From Gonatopus flavifemur (taxonomy: Eukaryota; Arthropoda; Insecta; Hymenoptera; Dryinidae), in assembly GCA_018340375.1 (NCBI GenBank), contig JAFFJZ010000001.1:37130001-37194000 (forward strand): a stretch of 64,000 nt of DNA. Direction: 5' to 3'. Made by a program: the position numbers and the translations under genes. Positions 45,338 through 59,900 of this stretch are shown piece after piece; position 1 is the first letter of the stretch, and the number at the start of each line of letters is the position of its first letter. The notes below the pieces were generated by a model. That model worked only from the letters and a program-made list of their open reading frames with translations, did not search any database and was not told the origin of the DNA.

Positions 45338-47932
45338 TACGTAATCCCTTTCACGATGAATAAAAACTCTTGAATTGTTAAAGGGGATTGAAAAGAGATC
45401 CTTTCTCAACGCCAAGTAGGTTGTTGAACGAAATGAGCGTTTATTGTTCCAGATTGTCGATCGACGTTTCGGATAGATTCTATCCAACCTGTATGAAAAA
45501 CTATATTCTGATCCAAACTATATTAAAAACTCTTGAATTTAGTTTTTGTCAACTTTGTTTTTGAGAATCAATTGAGGAATTTTGTACAGAAGAGGCTTCA
45601 AAATTGTTACACTGTCCACGATGAATCGTAATTACTACACATTTTTTATCCATGCTTCTTGGCATGAATGTTTATTAAATCGTGTTCGCGTATGTCCGTT
45701 GACTTGCAGCCACAGTGTGCGGTTTATATGCGCGATTCATACTCAACATGGGGTAAGTTGTGTCTGAAGTTGTAATTGGGATGTTATTTCGTACGCATAT
45801 AAGAAGTCTTGAAATTCATACTTCAACTGAATACGATATATGGTAGAATCTTACTGGTGAATGGCTGTCTGGGTGTCGTATACGTAAACCCAATAAGGAA
45901 TGGATGAAACTGAATCATAGATAAGAGAGAAATTACAAATGAAAATAAATAGAGTGAGTACTTTGTCTCGCAAGAACAGATAATTCAAAGAAATTGAAAC
46001 CGTACAGGAGAGAACAAGATTGTTTGACAACTTTGGTGCATGCACCTGTTTTCATCTGGATTTATTTGGGAATCTATTGGAACAATCTGTTGTATCTGAT
46101 GCACTTGATATCAGGGATGAAAATTCGGATATCTTCTACGGGGTCATTTATAAAACTCGTTTTTCTGAGAAAATGATTATCTTAACAGTGAAAGATCCAA
46201 GTTTTTCGTAATTGATATACTGAGAAGAAAAGCATGAAAGACTTTGGAATAATGATTAATTTAGATTTTACGATACAATGAGTTGTGCGATATTTACACA
46301 AGTCGTGGCATATTTGACTTGTATATTGATTTTGTCCTCAAAATTTTCCTTCTTGCAGTAATGATTTTTAAACGAATCGCAGTGCCTATTCACACCACGC
46401 AAAAGTTCGGAAAGAATTGTTGAGAATGTACAATGAGTTTTTCAAGTTTCAATTAAATTTTTGTATGAACTCTTTCTGATCTTGTACGCCGTATGGGTAC
46501 TCTTTGTGTAAAAACTGGAGTGATTCCCTTCAATATTGGGACATAACCATATCATTTTTTAGTAAAATTTTTCCTGTTGGTATTCACAGGGTTTTACTAA
46601 TTATAACACTGCCAACCAATAGGACATGAATTTCATACCTGAAATGAGAGCGATGAAACCGGTGGATTCCAATAAGATCACCCTAATTGGCTTGTATTGA
46701 GAATTCCGGATAGAACTCTCATTTTTATTTACTACATCAAACAAGCAAACCCTCAATTTACCAATATGAATCCGATTCATTCGCACAATGGTATTGTAAA
46801 CAACTTTTAGAATCATATACCATTTTTAAGTAAATTAGATAAAATCATATACACATTATAGATAAATGCATAGATAGATTTATCATGTTCTAGGGTTCGA
46901 TTCTATAGAACAATCAAGATACAAAAGAAATATAAAAACGTAGGCAATACTTATACATATAGAGCAATAAACCTATAGTATGAATCCACACAGCACAGAG
47001 ATTCAAAAAGAATTCTCAAGAATCCTTGATGAATTCTACGAACCCCAATTTAACTCTTTGAGAATTCCTTCCGGACTGGTGCGCTGTATGCAAGGAAGAG
47101 AGAAATATAGCACATGCTATGACCTAAAAGTAAAGATGGAATGAAAATGAAGGTGAGAATGAAAATTACATATATAAGTTAGAGATACAGTATTTATGAC
47201 TATGCAAAATTATATATTATTATTATATGTAATTTCGGAATGTTTTCCACCTACAACAGCTTTTTATGCAATTATTATACATACAGTTTCCATGTACATG
47301 AGATGTTATGTGAATTCAATAGCAATTATTATTCCTCGGTATGAAAATCTTGGAAATTCCAAAGGAATCTGGAGCTTTACAGATATATGAGCGTTCATCA
47401 TAGATCCAAGTCATATCAGATGTTCGGTTGCAGATACAAAACAGAAAGTTATACTGAAATATGACACTCTTTTGAACATTCTTTGCACATTCTAGATGCA
47501 TTCGAAATGTTCGAAATGCGTTCGATTCACTTTCGATTGACGTCTTATCTTCATTTAGCTGCCCTAAGAGCACAATGTGTCTCTGGGAGGTTATCTGAAC
47601 GTTCAGGAAACCTCCCCTACGTTCTATGAGCCTTCCATAAAGGTTCCACTGGCACGTTGGGCTGTCTGGGTGAGTATGTGCTTTTAGGCTAGCCCAAAAT
47701 GGACGAAAGTTTGAAGAGTTGCAAAGTCTGGTACAAAATCCCCTGCGCGTTTTCTATCTCTTAGAGGTTTGTAAGTGTTTGAAGTGATTTGGAAGACCGT
47801 TGGTGGTATTCTGTCACTTTCTTTCAAAATCAACTTATATCATTCTCATGTTCATAGAAAACGCTGATCCAGTCGTTAAAAAGTGCGCATTTCTTAAGAA
47901 AAGTGACTGGTATGATTGTTTCCTTTGACTCA
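45338..47932. other. No gene recognised
   Basis: Mostly AT-rich unique sequence. AAAAACTCTTGAATT occurs twice (about 45362 and 45527). Short frames of 60-85 codons lack known motifs. The hairpin TTCTAGGGTTCGATTCTATAG at about 46890 was examined as a tRNA arm and rejected. Confidence 0.45.
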
Positions 47933-48665
47933 CACTGAGAGAAATTCTTATAGTGACTATAACTAAAACGTCTCAACTAAATATTCTTAATGACGCTACT
48001 ACAAATTTGGTTGATTCAACCAATATATTATAGTTAATATAAACCAGCTTGTTTTCGTATTCAATTGTTTTTGGATACTCTCTTTTCTTTCACACGTACT
48101 GGATGCGTGGATCAAAGTTGTGAAAATTGCTGTTTCAAACTGTGCAATTTGGATCGTCGGGGGTCTAAAAGACCAAACTGACTTTGAATGCGTATTTTTT
48201 TCTACCATGGTAGTGTTATCTCCAGAAGACATCCACTGTTACACGCAGAAACGTAGGCACAACTATCGATATAGGTTATAAATTAGAATCAAACGGTATA
48301 CCGATGGTAGTTGGCCTGGTCGACATTGCGATAAAAGTGGATAAAATGTTCAGAAATAAGAGAAAAATTGATACCAGTGTCATTTTTTCAACCTGTTTCA
48401 TATGAGTTTTGTAGATTATTATCTGGGTTATTATTTTTTACGGATTTACAAAGCATATTTTGACCAGAATTTATGAATTATCCTATTATAGTGTCGCTTA
48501 CAATTAGAGAGTAGTTGTGTTTGAACTAAAAATGGAGTAATTTCGATCCTAACCTTTGGTTTCATCGCACAATAAAAATATTAGTAAGTGATACTAAAAG
48601 AAAATAGTTGAGACGTTATTTTACTAATTTTTTTGGATAATGGCAACTAATACTTTCTCTCAGTG
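47933..48665. mobile_element. 733-bp TIR element, CACTGAGAGAAA ends
   Basis: CACTGAGAGAAATTCTTATA at the left faces ACTAATACTTTCTCTCAGTG at the right, followed by TA. Subterminal AACTAAAACGTCTCAACTA faces ATAGTTGAGACGTTATTTT. The interior is mostly unique and AT-rich, with no recognised protein, so this is a longer non-autonomous member of the CACTGAG group. Confidence 0.7.
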
Positions 48666-48829
48666 TACCGTACATCTTTGTTATGAGTGCGATTAGCACA
48701 AGGTAAGTTACGGAGGCGTGGCTAGTAGTTTGCATTAACGAAGAGTTGCATAAAAATGGCCAATAATTACCACCAACTTCGCGTGACGTTCTGAAGAACT
48801 TCTTCTACTGGCTGCATTTTGCTAACTGA
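48666..48829. other. Flank of the pseudogene
   Basis: Slightly GC-richer than average; no promoter motif can be named. Confidence 0.35.
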
Positions 48830-49322
48830 ATGGCTAGTCATAAAGATGTCAAGATGCAAGGGAAGTACCTAGTTGAAGACTCGATGGTGTGTTAGTAAGA
48901 GGCCAATATTCCCACTCAAAACTTCAAAAATGCAATCACAAAGTTTATAGAAATTTATGAGGAGTATCATAACTTGGAAAGGAATAAAAATTTAACAGAG
49001 GATACTTATCGGAGAAAGAGAGACGTTTGTAGTGTTAAGCTGGACAAGTTGCTAGATATTAGGCACAAATTTGCCTATGACATGATTGGTGTTGGAGAAG
49101 ATCTCCTCTTATATAAGCCAATGCAAAGTAACCGCTAAGTGTGCATGGCAATGGTTCACCGCAAATGGTGTAAGAAGCAGGCACGAAAGCGTGAAACAGC
49201 CTTGAGGGAGGCGGAGGAAAGGAGCGAGATCGAAAAGACCAAGCTTTAGCATATAGTGCTGTCACGTCAAATATCCATTGAAGCCTCTTCTAGGACAGGT
49301 TCTGTGTATGACACAGATGAAG
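48830..49322 (+). pseudogene. Degraded exon of an invertebrate uncharacterised protein family
   Basis: One frame from ATG 48830 reads MASHKDVKMQGKYLVEDSMV, then two stops (48893-48898), EANIPTQNFKNAI and KFIEIYEEYHNLERNKN. It continues through SVKLDKLLDIRHKFAYDMIG to a stop at 49136. A shifted frame then gives KKQARKRETALREAEERSE, and another gives ISIEASSRTGSVYDTDE before a splice-donor-like GAAG/GTAAGT at 49323. The order of motifs (K.LV.E, KA.IPT, Y.E...L.KNKN, L.DI.H..A..M, a charged KR/E stretch, an acidic tail) is what I remember of an uncharacterised protein family found in aphids, hydra and wasps. That recall is unverified. Two stops, two frameshifts and a third stop make it non-functional. 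Downstream exons were not found with confidence. Confidence 0.55.
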
Positions 49323-50011
49323 GTAAGTGATACAGTGATTGAATCACGACCTTCACATCGTACAACCCTGCTTTCCATCCATTTTGATGGGATTCTAGAT
49401 TCCCTTTTGGTTCGGATTCATCCATTTTTTTTACAGGGAATATATGACAATTCTTTATATATTTGTTCTTGAACAAAATTCCTTAAAAGCTTATTAATGT
49501 TCCGAAAGATGTGTTTTTAATTGCCACTTCAGACAGGACTTAAGATTCTTTATCCAGTGGATCAGTGGTGGAATGGAAACTGCTTTATCTTTCTCCAACA
49601 TACGCGAAATAAAGAACGAAAAGCGGAAGATCTTCCACCTCTTATCCTCTTTTTGGCGCAAGTTGAAGAAGGACAGAGACATTCTCAGTCCGCCACTGCA
49701 ATGGCTCGATGCTTGTCAGAGCTGTGGTCACCGTTGCACTCTTTCAATCTGGAAAAGTGAAAAATCACGTATTTCACTCAATTAAGTTTCAGAAGTGAGC
49801 CAGTCCGCTTCGAGTGAGATTCCCACTCGTTTCGAGTGGATCCTCACTCTTTCAGAGTGAAAAATTCACTCTAGAATTCATGTGGCTGATATAGTTGATC
49901 CAAATAAGAATAAAATTTGACTCAATGGTAATAGGCTACTTTTGAATATAATCACACCCGGAAATCAATTGATCTTGAAGGAATTTTTACAGGATTTCAA
50001 GATGTCTTTTC
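49323..50011. other. Possible intron or flank; CACTC/GAGTG palindromic block
   Basis: At 49806-49873 the words CACTC and GAGTG alternate (CCACTCGTTTCGAGTGG, TCACTCTTTCAGAGTGA). A GC-richer patch at about 49500-49760 has frames on both strands; one might be a later exon of the pseudogene, but similarity is too weak to claim. Confidence 0.35.
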
Positions 50012-50343
50012 TATGCAGGTATTGGCAAGATTGAAAACAAACCCAAGCTTGTCCCAAACTTAGCACATTTAATTCATCGATTTAACATGATTCATGTACT
50101 GTATTCTGAGGGAGAAAGTCAAGCTGAAATACGGATTCAATTACTCTTTTCATCAATATCTGTGGTAAAAGGGGTGTTGGTTGATGCTTAGCGAATCATT
50201 TGGACCAGGCTTGAAGGAACCATTGGTCCAAGCTTGTCCTGGTCTAATCATTCCCAAGCCTGGGCCAAGTTTGGTGAATTGTTCAAGGCAAGCCTCGGCA
50301 GGAATTGTGCCAGGCTTGGTCCATGATAGGGCCATTGGGCCAT
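50012..50343 (-). repeat. Word-iterated repeat, CCAAGCTTGG family, copy 3 (internally deleted)
   Basis: Opposite orientation to the copies at 37190 and 41819. The left end CTATGCAGGTATTGGCAAG and right end CCATGATAGGGCCATTGGGC are the reverse of their termini. The middle several hundred bases are missing, so this copy is about 330 bp. Words such as CCAAGCTTGTCC and CCAGGCTTG are present. Confidence 0.7.
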
Positions 50344-52087
<1,744 letters not shown>

Positions 52088-52177
52088 CCCTGTGGATTTG
52101 GTTGAATATCGGACAATATTCTAGCCGAATCTAATGGAATTTGATTTTGTCAGATTCCATAGATTTTTTCACCCAGG
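52088..52177. mobile_element. CCCTG-group element, shortened copy
   Basis: CCCTGTGGATTTGGTTGAAT at the left and GATTTTTTCACCCAGGG at the right bound 90 bp that include ATCGGACAATATTCTAGCCG and TTGTCAGATTCCATAG, matching the family at 22041 and 44700. One of the two internal units is missing. Confidence 0.65.
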
Positions 52178-52369
52178 GAAAACATTCTTCCATTGCATGT
52201 TCGTTATCTCAACGACAGTCTCCCTCTATCCATTTGGTATCCACAGTTTTTATTCATCTACACATTTCTTTCTTATAATCCATCCGAAATCTAGAGTGAA
52301 GGATCGATGTTTGTCCTAAACGGGAAACAATGTAATCTTAATCTTAGCACAGGCGATAACTCATCATTT
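52178..52369. other. No gene seen
   Basis: Spacer between two CCCTG-group elements. Confidence 0.4.
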
Positions 52370-52686
52370 CCCTGCTCAATTTTCCCAATAGAGAACGATA
52401 CAAAACGATACATTTTTTCTATAGTGCTCAATGAGGTTTCTGAATACGGAATTTACAATTTTATGTCGTTATTCAATTTTATCGGTTCTTATCGGATTCT
52501 ATGAAATTTATCATAAAATGTATGTGATGTTATCGTTAAATTCCTATAGAAAAAGTACCACTTATTCTGGAACACCTGGCTATTCTTTTCCAAATAACCG
52601 TCAATTCCGTATTCAGAAACCTCATTGAAAACTATAGAAGAAAGGTATCGTTCTGTGTCGTCCTTTATTGGGAAAATTCAGCAGGG
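52370..52686. mobile_element. 317-bp palindromic MITE, CCCTGCT ends
   Basis: CCCTGCTCAATTTTCCCAAT and GCTCAATGAGGTTTCTGAAT on the left pair with ATTCAGAAACCTCATTGA and TTGGGAAAATTCAGCAGGG on the right. Arms exceed 80 bp. It resembles 6401-6715 in length and terminus but not in interior. Confidence 0.8.
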
Positions 52687-53260
52687 TTCCATAGTATTCC
52701 AAGAATATGAATTCACAGAATATATGCTGTTAAAATTTGGAATTGTCCGTGTGAATGTGTATACGTTCAGGGCTCTCCTGGTGAAAATTGATCAAAATCT
52801 CATTTATTCACTATAAATAATGTTCTTTCGGATGGAAATTCTGACTATATTTACAGAATTTCTTGTATGAACAAAAGTTATCCTCAATGTAAAAGATTCT
52901 ATGCACGCATCTTGATTTTTTAAGGACGCAAAATTTTACGGTTTTTTCATAATTTTTCTTTATAGATGCCTTTGTCCATAAATTTGTTATTCAGATTTTT
53001 ATATAAATACCACAAAACTGCATATGGCAGAACATTCTAAATTATATGTAGGAAAATGAATATAAAGGTGATTCAAACATTCCGTTTATTTTCTAATTAG
53101 AATCATGAATTCTCATAAACTTTGTATTCAATCCCAAGTGGAAGAGATTTTCAATATCGATATGAATTCGACATTACTACGATGATAAATCGGCATCGAC
53201 ATTCAAGACTTATCGAAATTCTGATGTTTTCCATTTGGGAATTTTATTAAAGGAAGGTTC
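52687..53260. other. No gene seen
   Basis: AT-rich spacer ending at the TTAA (53257-53260) that flanks the next element. Confidence 0.45.
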
Positions 53261-53946
53261 TCATCAAGCGAATTCCGAAATAAGGTGATTTTCTCGAATT
53301 TTTTTTCTTAAAGAGGAAGTAAATTAAGAACTCGAGTTTTTTGTAACTCATTAAATGGTTTTTGAAGTGCATGAAAAAAATTTTCTCAAGTTAAAGGATT
53401 CGTATCCCGAAACTTGAGAGGCGTTTTTCTCGAAACCATGTTTTTCAAGTTCAGCTCGACGATATGGCAAAAACTACTGAACGAATCGCTCTTTTTGTTT
53501 TATTTTGAAGCTGATTGAATTGATTGGAGGATGAACGTAAATGGAGATGACATTTGCCTTTTTTTTCTGATTATAGCACTTTAAAGAGCGAAAAGAAGTG
53601 AAAAAATGCTACCCAAAGTTTGCATGTCTGTAATTTTTTGAATTTTAGATTTTTCATTGGTTATATTGGTACAACCTCCAACGAATATAATATGTTTCAT
53701 AAAAATTTTTGGATTTTCGATTTCTGATAATTTTTGTAAGTGTTAATGTGGCGCTCGATTGATCACTGTTTTATGAGGTGGTAATGTTTCAACACCTATC
53801 AACCATACTATGGCATTATTTTTTTATGTACTCAAAGACTCAATCAATAAGTGTGAAAACCCCCGAGTTCTTTATTTACTTCTTTCCACGAAGTAAAAAT
53901 TCGGGAAAATCATCTCACTTTGGGGACGCTAGATGAGAATCTCCCC
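53261..53946 (-). mobile_element. TIR element with TTAA flanks, copy 2
   Basis: 686 bp, with TTAA at 53257-53260 and 53947-53950. It starts AGGAAGGTTCTCATCAAGCG and ends CGCTAGATGAGAATCTCCCC, and lies in opposite orientation to the copy at 9457-10172. Shared landmarks include ATTGGTACAACCTCCAACG, GCTCGATTGATCACTGTT and CATTTACGTTCATCCTCC-type stretches. Neither copy keeps a long frame, consistent with a non-autonomous family. Confidence 0.82.
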
Positions 53947-54009
53947 TTAATGAGTAAAAGCCATGAAAATTGATGCTCGTTACGTACAAACAGTGATGTT
54001 CTCATCGGT

Positions 54010-54117
54010 CCCAAGTAACACAAGAAGTTCTGAGAATGTGCTCGAACATTCTAAGAATGGTCCAGCACCTTCTTAGACTGTTCGAGCACATTCTTAGAAC
54101 TTCTTGTGTTACTTGGG
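54010..54117. mobile_element. 108-bp near-perfect palindrome
   Basis: CCCAAGTAACACAAGAAGTT and GAGAATGTGCTCGAACA on the left pair with TGTTCGAGCACATTC and AACTTCTTGTGTTACTTGGG on the right. Very few mismatches, so recent or under structural maintenance. No partner copy elsewhere in the window. Confidence 0.75.
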
Positions 54118-56099
54118 GTAGATCATATACTTATTCTGGATGTTATAATTTTTCATGCTTGTAAAATCAATTGACTCGTCATTATTCCAAAAATTGCACT
54201 CAATTCCACAGTTGGAAACCTCATTCGATTTCAAAGGATTCTCCTCCAATCCTAAAAGGAATTCCAATAAAATATCGAATCAATAGACTCTTATCGCCAC
54301 ACTAATGGGATGTTTCCCCGTTCAAATCCAAGAGATTAACAAATTCAAACGTGTAAGATTAAAAGTTGGCGTTCCAGCATCGTTCGATAAGATGCTTCGC
54401 TTATCATTATACGGATATTTTTCACACTTCACAGAAATGCAGAAGGCCGCTCAAGATATTGGGATGCAAAACTCAGGAGGGGAAGGGGGAGAACGATTTT
54501 TCAGCATCAAGCGTGGCTAAAAGTCGCGATAATAAATAGGCATCTTAACTTCATCCAGAAATTTTTTTCTTTTCCTTCGAGGATTAACTCGTCGTTTCGT
54601 GTCGTACGTTGTTGGCCTGACATCGGCTGCTGGCCGGTGTTCTAAGAGTGATACTCTGTTTACTACCATTAATCAAAGACTTTATTCCGTGTACCCGTGT
54701 TAGGATGAATACTCTGCTATCGTTCTCTATTAAAATAAACTGGCTGTGTGAGTCGCTTTCGTTCGTCGACGTTGTTAACGCGGAAATATATACACGATGA
54801 AATTTATTTTCAAACTGCAGATGCTGTCGTAGGTATACAAGTTTGCAACTGCTGCTATTTCTTGATCTAGGTTGCAGAGTTGATCGCTCACACGACAATT
54901 CTTATCTACCGAAAAATGTACACGTGAGGCAAGGGCGGAAAAGATGAACAAGATGAAAAAAGTAGGAAAAATGGATTGGAGATATTGTACGAAATGTCGA
55001 GGAGATGAAGAATATCAAGAATATAAGGTTGAGAAGATGCGAGAGGTGAATATATGATGACGAAATTGTAAGAGATCTCTCGGGGAATGAGTAGATTTTC
55101 ACAAACCTACACAAGGTCGTATAGGAAAATGATAGTAAAAGTATTATTCGTTCCTCGATCATTACTGGGTTAGAAAATATTTTCAGAGTCTACGTATCGA
55201 CGTTTCAAAAAGAATGTTCGAAGACTTATTTCAGGAATTTCCTTTGGAAATTTCGCTACCTACGATTCATTTGGCAATCAATTAAGGGGATTGAATTATC
55301 TTTAACTCAGTCGATGAAGTATCATCCTTATTGAAAGGAGGTGGAGTAGAAGATTTTATCACACCATTTCTAGAACTGGGTTTCATATGATGATGATGAT
55401 GATGATGATGATGATAATAAGAATAGGTTGAGTTCAGTTGAAGGTATTCATTCGAGTGGTCTTATAGAAAAACATCTGAAAAAAAACATTGACAGGCAAA
55501 AGAAGGGTACAGCAAACGCTGTCGAATCTATACGTATGTTTTTTCTACACATTATGTATATTAAATGAAGAATGGAATGTATTTAACTTTGTTATTCCGA
55601 GAATCTACATCCATAGGGTTTCAGTGCTTGATTTTCTAAACGTACTAAACTCTGATCCTTTTTGATATGAAAATTCATGTGAAATCAATTATTTATGTGG
55701 GAGGAAATACATAGTTTAAAATGAATGTAATAGACAGAGAAATATTGTAGCGAAGAAGTCAATATGCTTTGTGAATGGAATTTTGCAACACCTTGTGTAT
55801 GTAACCTGGTTTCGCGGCAGGTAACTATACATGTATTTATGCAGATCTTACGTTCGATTCACGGAGAAACTAATTAACCCGCATCTCGGTAAATTGCTGG
55901 CACGCATATGAGATGGTACTTTCAAAAATATAACTCTGAAACGTGTGTATACGAGTACCCTGCATCATCATACTAGAGATCAAAGTGAATTTTCTTGAGA
56001 AAAGTGAGCAAGTTGGGATGAATGGGAGGAAACGCATTGAAGGTATTAGAAGAGGGAGGAGATAAAAGTATAATGTCCTGAACGTGAACAGAACTCTTT
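54118..56099. other. No gene recognised; one trinucleotide repeat
   Basis: A (GAT)n run is at about 55389-55416. Minus-strand frames of 104 and 86 codons (54584-54898, 54902-55162) and a plus frame at 54305-54520 have no motif I know. Confidence 0.4.
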
Positions 56100-56940
56100 G
56101 AGACTTGGTTTCCAAGCGCAGTTGGAAACCATCTTCGGAGTCAGTATGCGCAAGTTGTGCGCGGTCTTCGGTTCAATTAAATGATCGTCTCTTTCTCTCT
56201 GTTCTCCTCGAGGGCTTCAGAGGCAAAACCACCACTACTGCCAACCACCGACCATTAATTTCGAAACACAGGAACAAAGAAAAGGGTCTACCTGGATATT
56301 CTTTTGCCTCCCTCCCTCTCTATCTATCTTCCTTCACATCTCTCGTATATTCCTCGATGGTACCCTCTTTCCATCCGAAGCTGCCACCAAGGAACCAAGT
56401 TGCGTGAAGATGAGAGGAAGGGCCGCGTCTGCAAGGTGGAAAAGGTAAGATACCACAACACACGGCTGGGCCAGAAGAGGAAGAAGCTGCGGTAAGCAGG
56501 AGAAGAACGAGAAGAAGCGAGAGGATAAAAACCAAACAAGTAGAACGGAGAAGGAATCAAGCGAGGCAGCAGCAAACGCCGCAACCTGTTCAGCCGGGGG
56601 CCACGTTTCTCCTTTCCTGCGGTAGCAAGAGCCCAAGACCAAGCAAGTTCACCTCCTATCACGCCACGCTTCTCTCGGTTTCTTCTTCTACCTCGTTCTC
56701 CAACGATTCGACTCATCTCTTTCTCCCGTATTTTCTTCCTCTTACTCGCGATAGTTTCGCTTCTTTGGTTCTGTCTTTTTGCTTTCATTGGATAACCACC
56801 ACTCCACTTACTCATCGAATACATCAGTATACACGCTCCTACACTTGTTCGCTCGGCCGTCTACGTACTCGTCGTCTACGCACATATGGGATGCATGAAT
56901 GTGCATTTTCATACGCGTGTTTTAAACTCTCCTCACATTG
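56100..56940. other. GC-richer island with long overlapping frames
   Basis: The most GC-rich block of the window, free of transposon ends, with purine/pyrimidine-rich tracts. A 166-codon minus frame (56324-56824) gives an arginine/lysine-rich low-complexity product, and a 100-codon plus frame overlaps it; both probably reflect composition. Splice-donor-like AAG/GTAAGA is at about 56444. A promoter or untranslated exon is possible but unproven. Confidence 0.3.
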
Positions 56941-59900
56941 CGCGATCACGGGGCATTAATATTCTTGTAAAAGCATTACGAATGTTCTTCTAGGCGTGGC
57001 TAGAGCGAGTGGTCCCTCGTGTATGAACACGTTTATGCCTCGCTCACTGTATTCTATGCATTCGAACATGTATATGCTTTCCATCATTCAATTTTTTCTT
57101 TTTTCCCCGTTCACATATCTCTGCGTTATTTTGACTCTTCTCAACGCTCATCTTCAGCTCACAAATAAAATAAAGGAGCTGAGAAGAGAATGAGAAATAA
57201 GGTGAAAGAAGATCCAATCGACTTCGGTATAATATGAGTTCTCATGCATCAATATGCAAAGTAAATTTCTTTCTCTCTACGTGGCAAAAGAGAGAAAGAA
57301 TTTAATTCGACCAAGGAATCAAAAAAGTTCATCATGTATTCTTTTTGGATTTATCACAAGTTACTAGATTGAAAAGCACCGCGATTGTCGGTAACCATTG
57401 TGAATAATTTCCCATTAAACAGTGCTGAAACTGATGTTAAAAACCACATCTGGGAGAAAATCTTTACAGGAGAATAATTCTGGAAGGAAGGATAATTCTC
57501 TCTCTCTCTCTCCCGTATATCCCCTTTGATATCTTCCCATGTGGAACTAAAGTTCATATTTTGAGCTCTTCATCAGAATTGATATATATAAAACAAATTT
57601 ATTGACCACATTTCACGCGTTACTGGAGATTAAACGACTACGATCTGTCATTGAGCAGTATATGTATATAATATTAGTGGTATAGATTACAATTAACATT
57701 CATTGCCAAAGTAAATCTTTGAATGAATAATAAAATTAAATTCAATCAAACTTGTCGTGTTACATATTCGTGTAGTGCACCGAAGAAAAAATCAGCAGCA
57801 TTTGCTTTTATGATCAGGTAATAATTGCCTGATGATCTATATCCAAGTTATACGGCAGTTTCTGCTTCACTTTCTAGCAACTGATTGATATTTATATCAA
57901 GATATTTTCTATTGTAATGGGTGCATTTATTCGGGGAATATTAACCGCGTGGAACCTGGAAGATTTCGTTGAACGATTTGAAAGTGAGTAGTCATGAAGC
58001 AACCAATAAGCAGTATAACCTGTACAATAACAAAGATGATAAAAAGCTTTTAATATACAAACAAAGTCATCAAGTACCATCTTTTGCTTGACACTCACTA
58101 CTGGACTCTGTCAAGCAGTGATAGCCAGATAATCCGGAAAATCCTGCTGTATTTTTTTTCATTGTGTACAATGTTTCTCTTCATGAAAAATTTTTTCTAA
58201 AGTATTTGAATAACAAATAATTGCTAGAAGAGAGATCAGACGATAGGTAAATTGTGAATTTCTGTGGACTGTTAAAAAAAGTCGAACAACATGAGATGTA
58301 TCGGAAATAAGAAAAATTCTAAACCTGTTTCTCAGGTTTTCGCTTATGCATTAAATTTGGTTAATGATTATACAGTATACTGTGTACCAATTTTTTGATT
58401 TGGATGCTCTTTGAGCAGATTCGACTTTGATATTTCGTGACGGGGATTCATAAATCTATAAGTGATTTATGAATTTTGGATCTGATGTTTTGAGAAATTG
58501 TATGAATAAGTTCCAAAAGATCTTGAAGGATTCATGGTTACTGTTTATTTGCAGAATTTTTTTACAGTTATGGACTTGTTATTCACGATTGAATGTTGAA
58601 CAATGAGAAGAAAAGAGGGAAGGAAAATGAAAGAATGATTTTCACTCCTAAGAAAATATAAGTCTGATCAGGTTGGAGTTATTTTCCCTAGTTGTTAGAT
58701 CTCAGCTTACGTTGCGTCAATCACGTTCAAGAGAATTCCATACCGAGAAGATCGAAACAGTTGGATTCCACAGGCATTAACAGTCAATTTCGAAGAAGAG
58801 TTGTTTGATCTATACGAAGTATCATTATCCGAACGAAAAGGGTACGTAAAACAATTCGATGAATTATAGTGTCAGGCCCGTTTTGATCTCAGTTTTATAT
58901 TACAACAAAATTTTCATAATGAATTATACTCCGTCTTCAGACTCATCGGAAGCTTGTAAGAGGCCAAGACTAATCGGTTTAGGACAGTAATGACAGGCCG
59001 CAGATTAGTTCTCCACCATCATCTTCTGTGATGAATGGCAGTGTGTACTACTCGAAAAGGAAATTTTGTTGGGTTCTTGATGAGGCGGAGTGATGAAAGG
59101 AAATTCAATTCAGTCTCAATTGATGGTATTATTCGTATCTTCGTCATTTTTATTGAGGAGCGTATTCAGATGTTAGAGTTGTAAAAATTGTTCACGAGGA
59201 AAGGAGTATGTTCATCAAACGAGCCTTTTTCAGGAATCGAATGTTCTAAGGAGTGAGGAAAAGAATTGGGAAGATTTTTCCAGGTGATCTACTTGTCATT
59301 GCACGTCCGAAACAATATATGGACGCGGAGACATTGTCGTTTTAGGTAGGACTTCTCTTTTGAACTAACCATTCGAGTCATACTTGAAATTCTATGTTAC
59401 GCTGTGAACCTAAAATCTATTGAACATTGGATGTCAATACTGGGAGCTATTTGGAAATCTCCACAGATGGGATTTAAAACAAAGCATAGCATAGCGATTG
59501 AAGGTGAAAATGAAATGCGGTCACTTAGCATAATGTGGAAAATAAGTTTTGTCGAAGTTGTGAAAAGTAATTCATCTTGAACAAATGAGAAAGTTGATCA
59601 ATTTCATGTCTTATGATATTGATATTATTGTATCTAATTTTTACTTTTGTGCAATCCTGTATAATAATTCATGTCTTAGGATATCTTTGAGACGAGTTCA
59701 AAATATCTTATGCAATATATTTAGATATTTTTTAAACATTTAAAAGATGTCTTGCGTCCATAGTGAATCTGAAAGGTGTCTTTCAGACGTAAAACGCGTT
59801 TTAGATCTGCAAGAAATATTTAAACCAGAGATGCAACGTGATGGGTGCCTCATGTATCATATTATATATGAATCATATATGATGTTGTAAATTTTTTGAT

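Noticed and set aside
46880..46915. GGTTCGATTC resembling a tRNA T-loop
   Set aside because: The sequence forms a simple TTCTA/TAGAA hairpin with a 13-base loop; no acceptor, D or anticodon arm fits around it.
49500..49760. Candidate second exon of the pseudogene at 48830-49322
   Set aside because: Weak similarity could be argued in more than one frame and position, so it cannot be separated from chance by eye.
56324..56824. 166-codon minus-strand frame, the longest single frame
   Set aside because: Low-complexity arginine/lysine- and leucine-rich product, overlapped by other frames of 100 codons or more; best explained by lower AT content.
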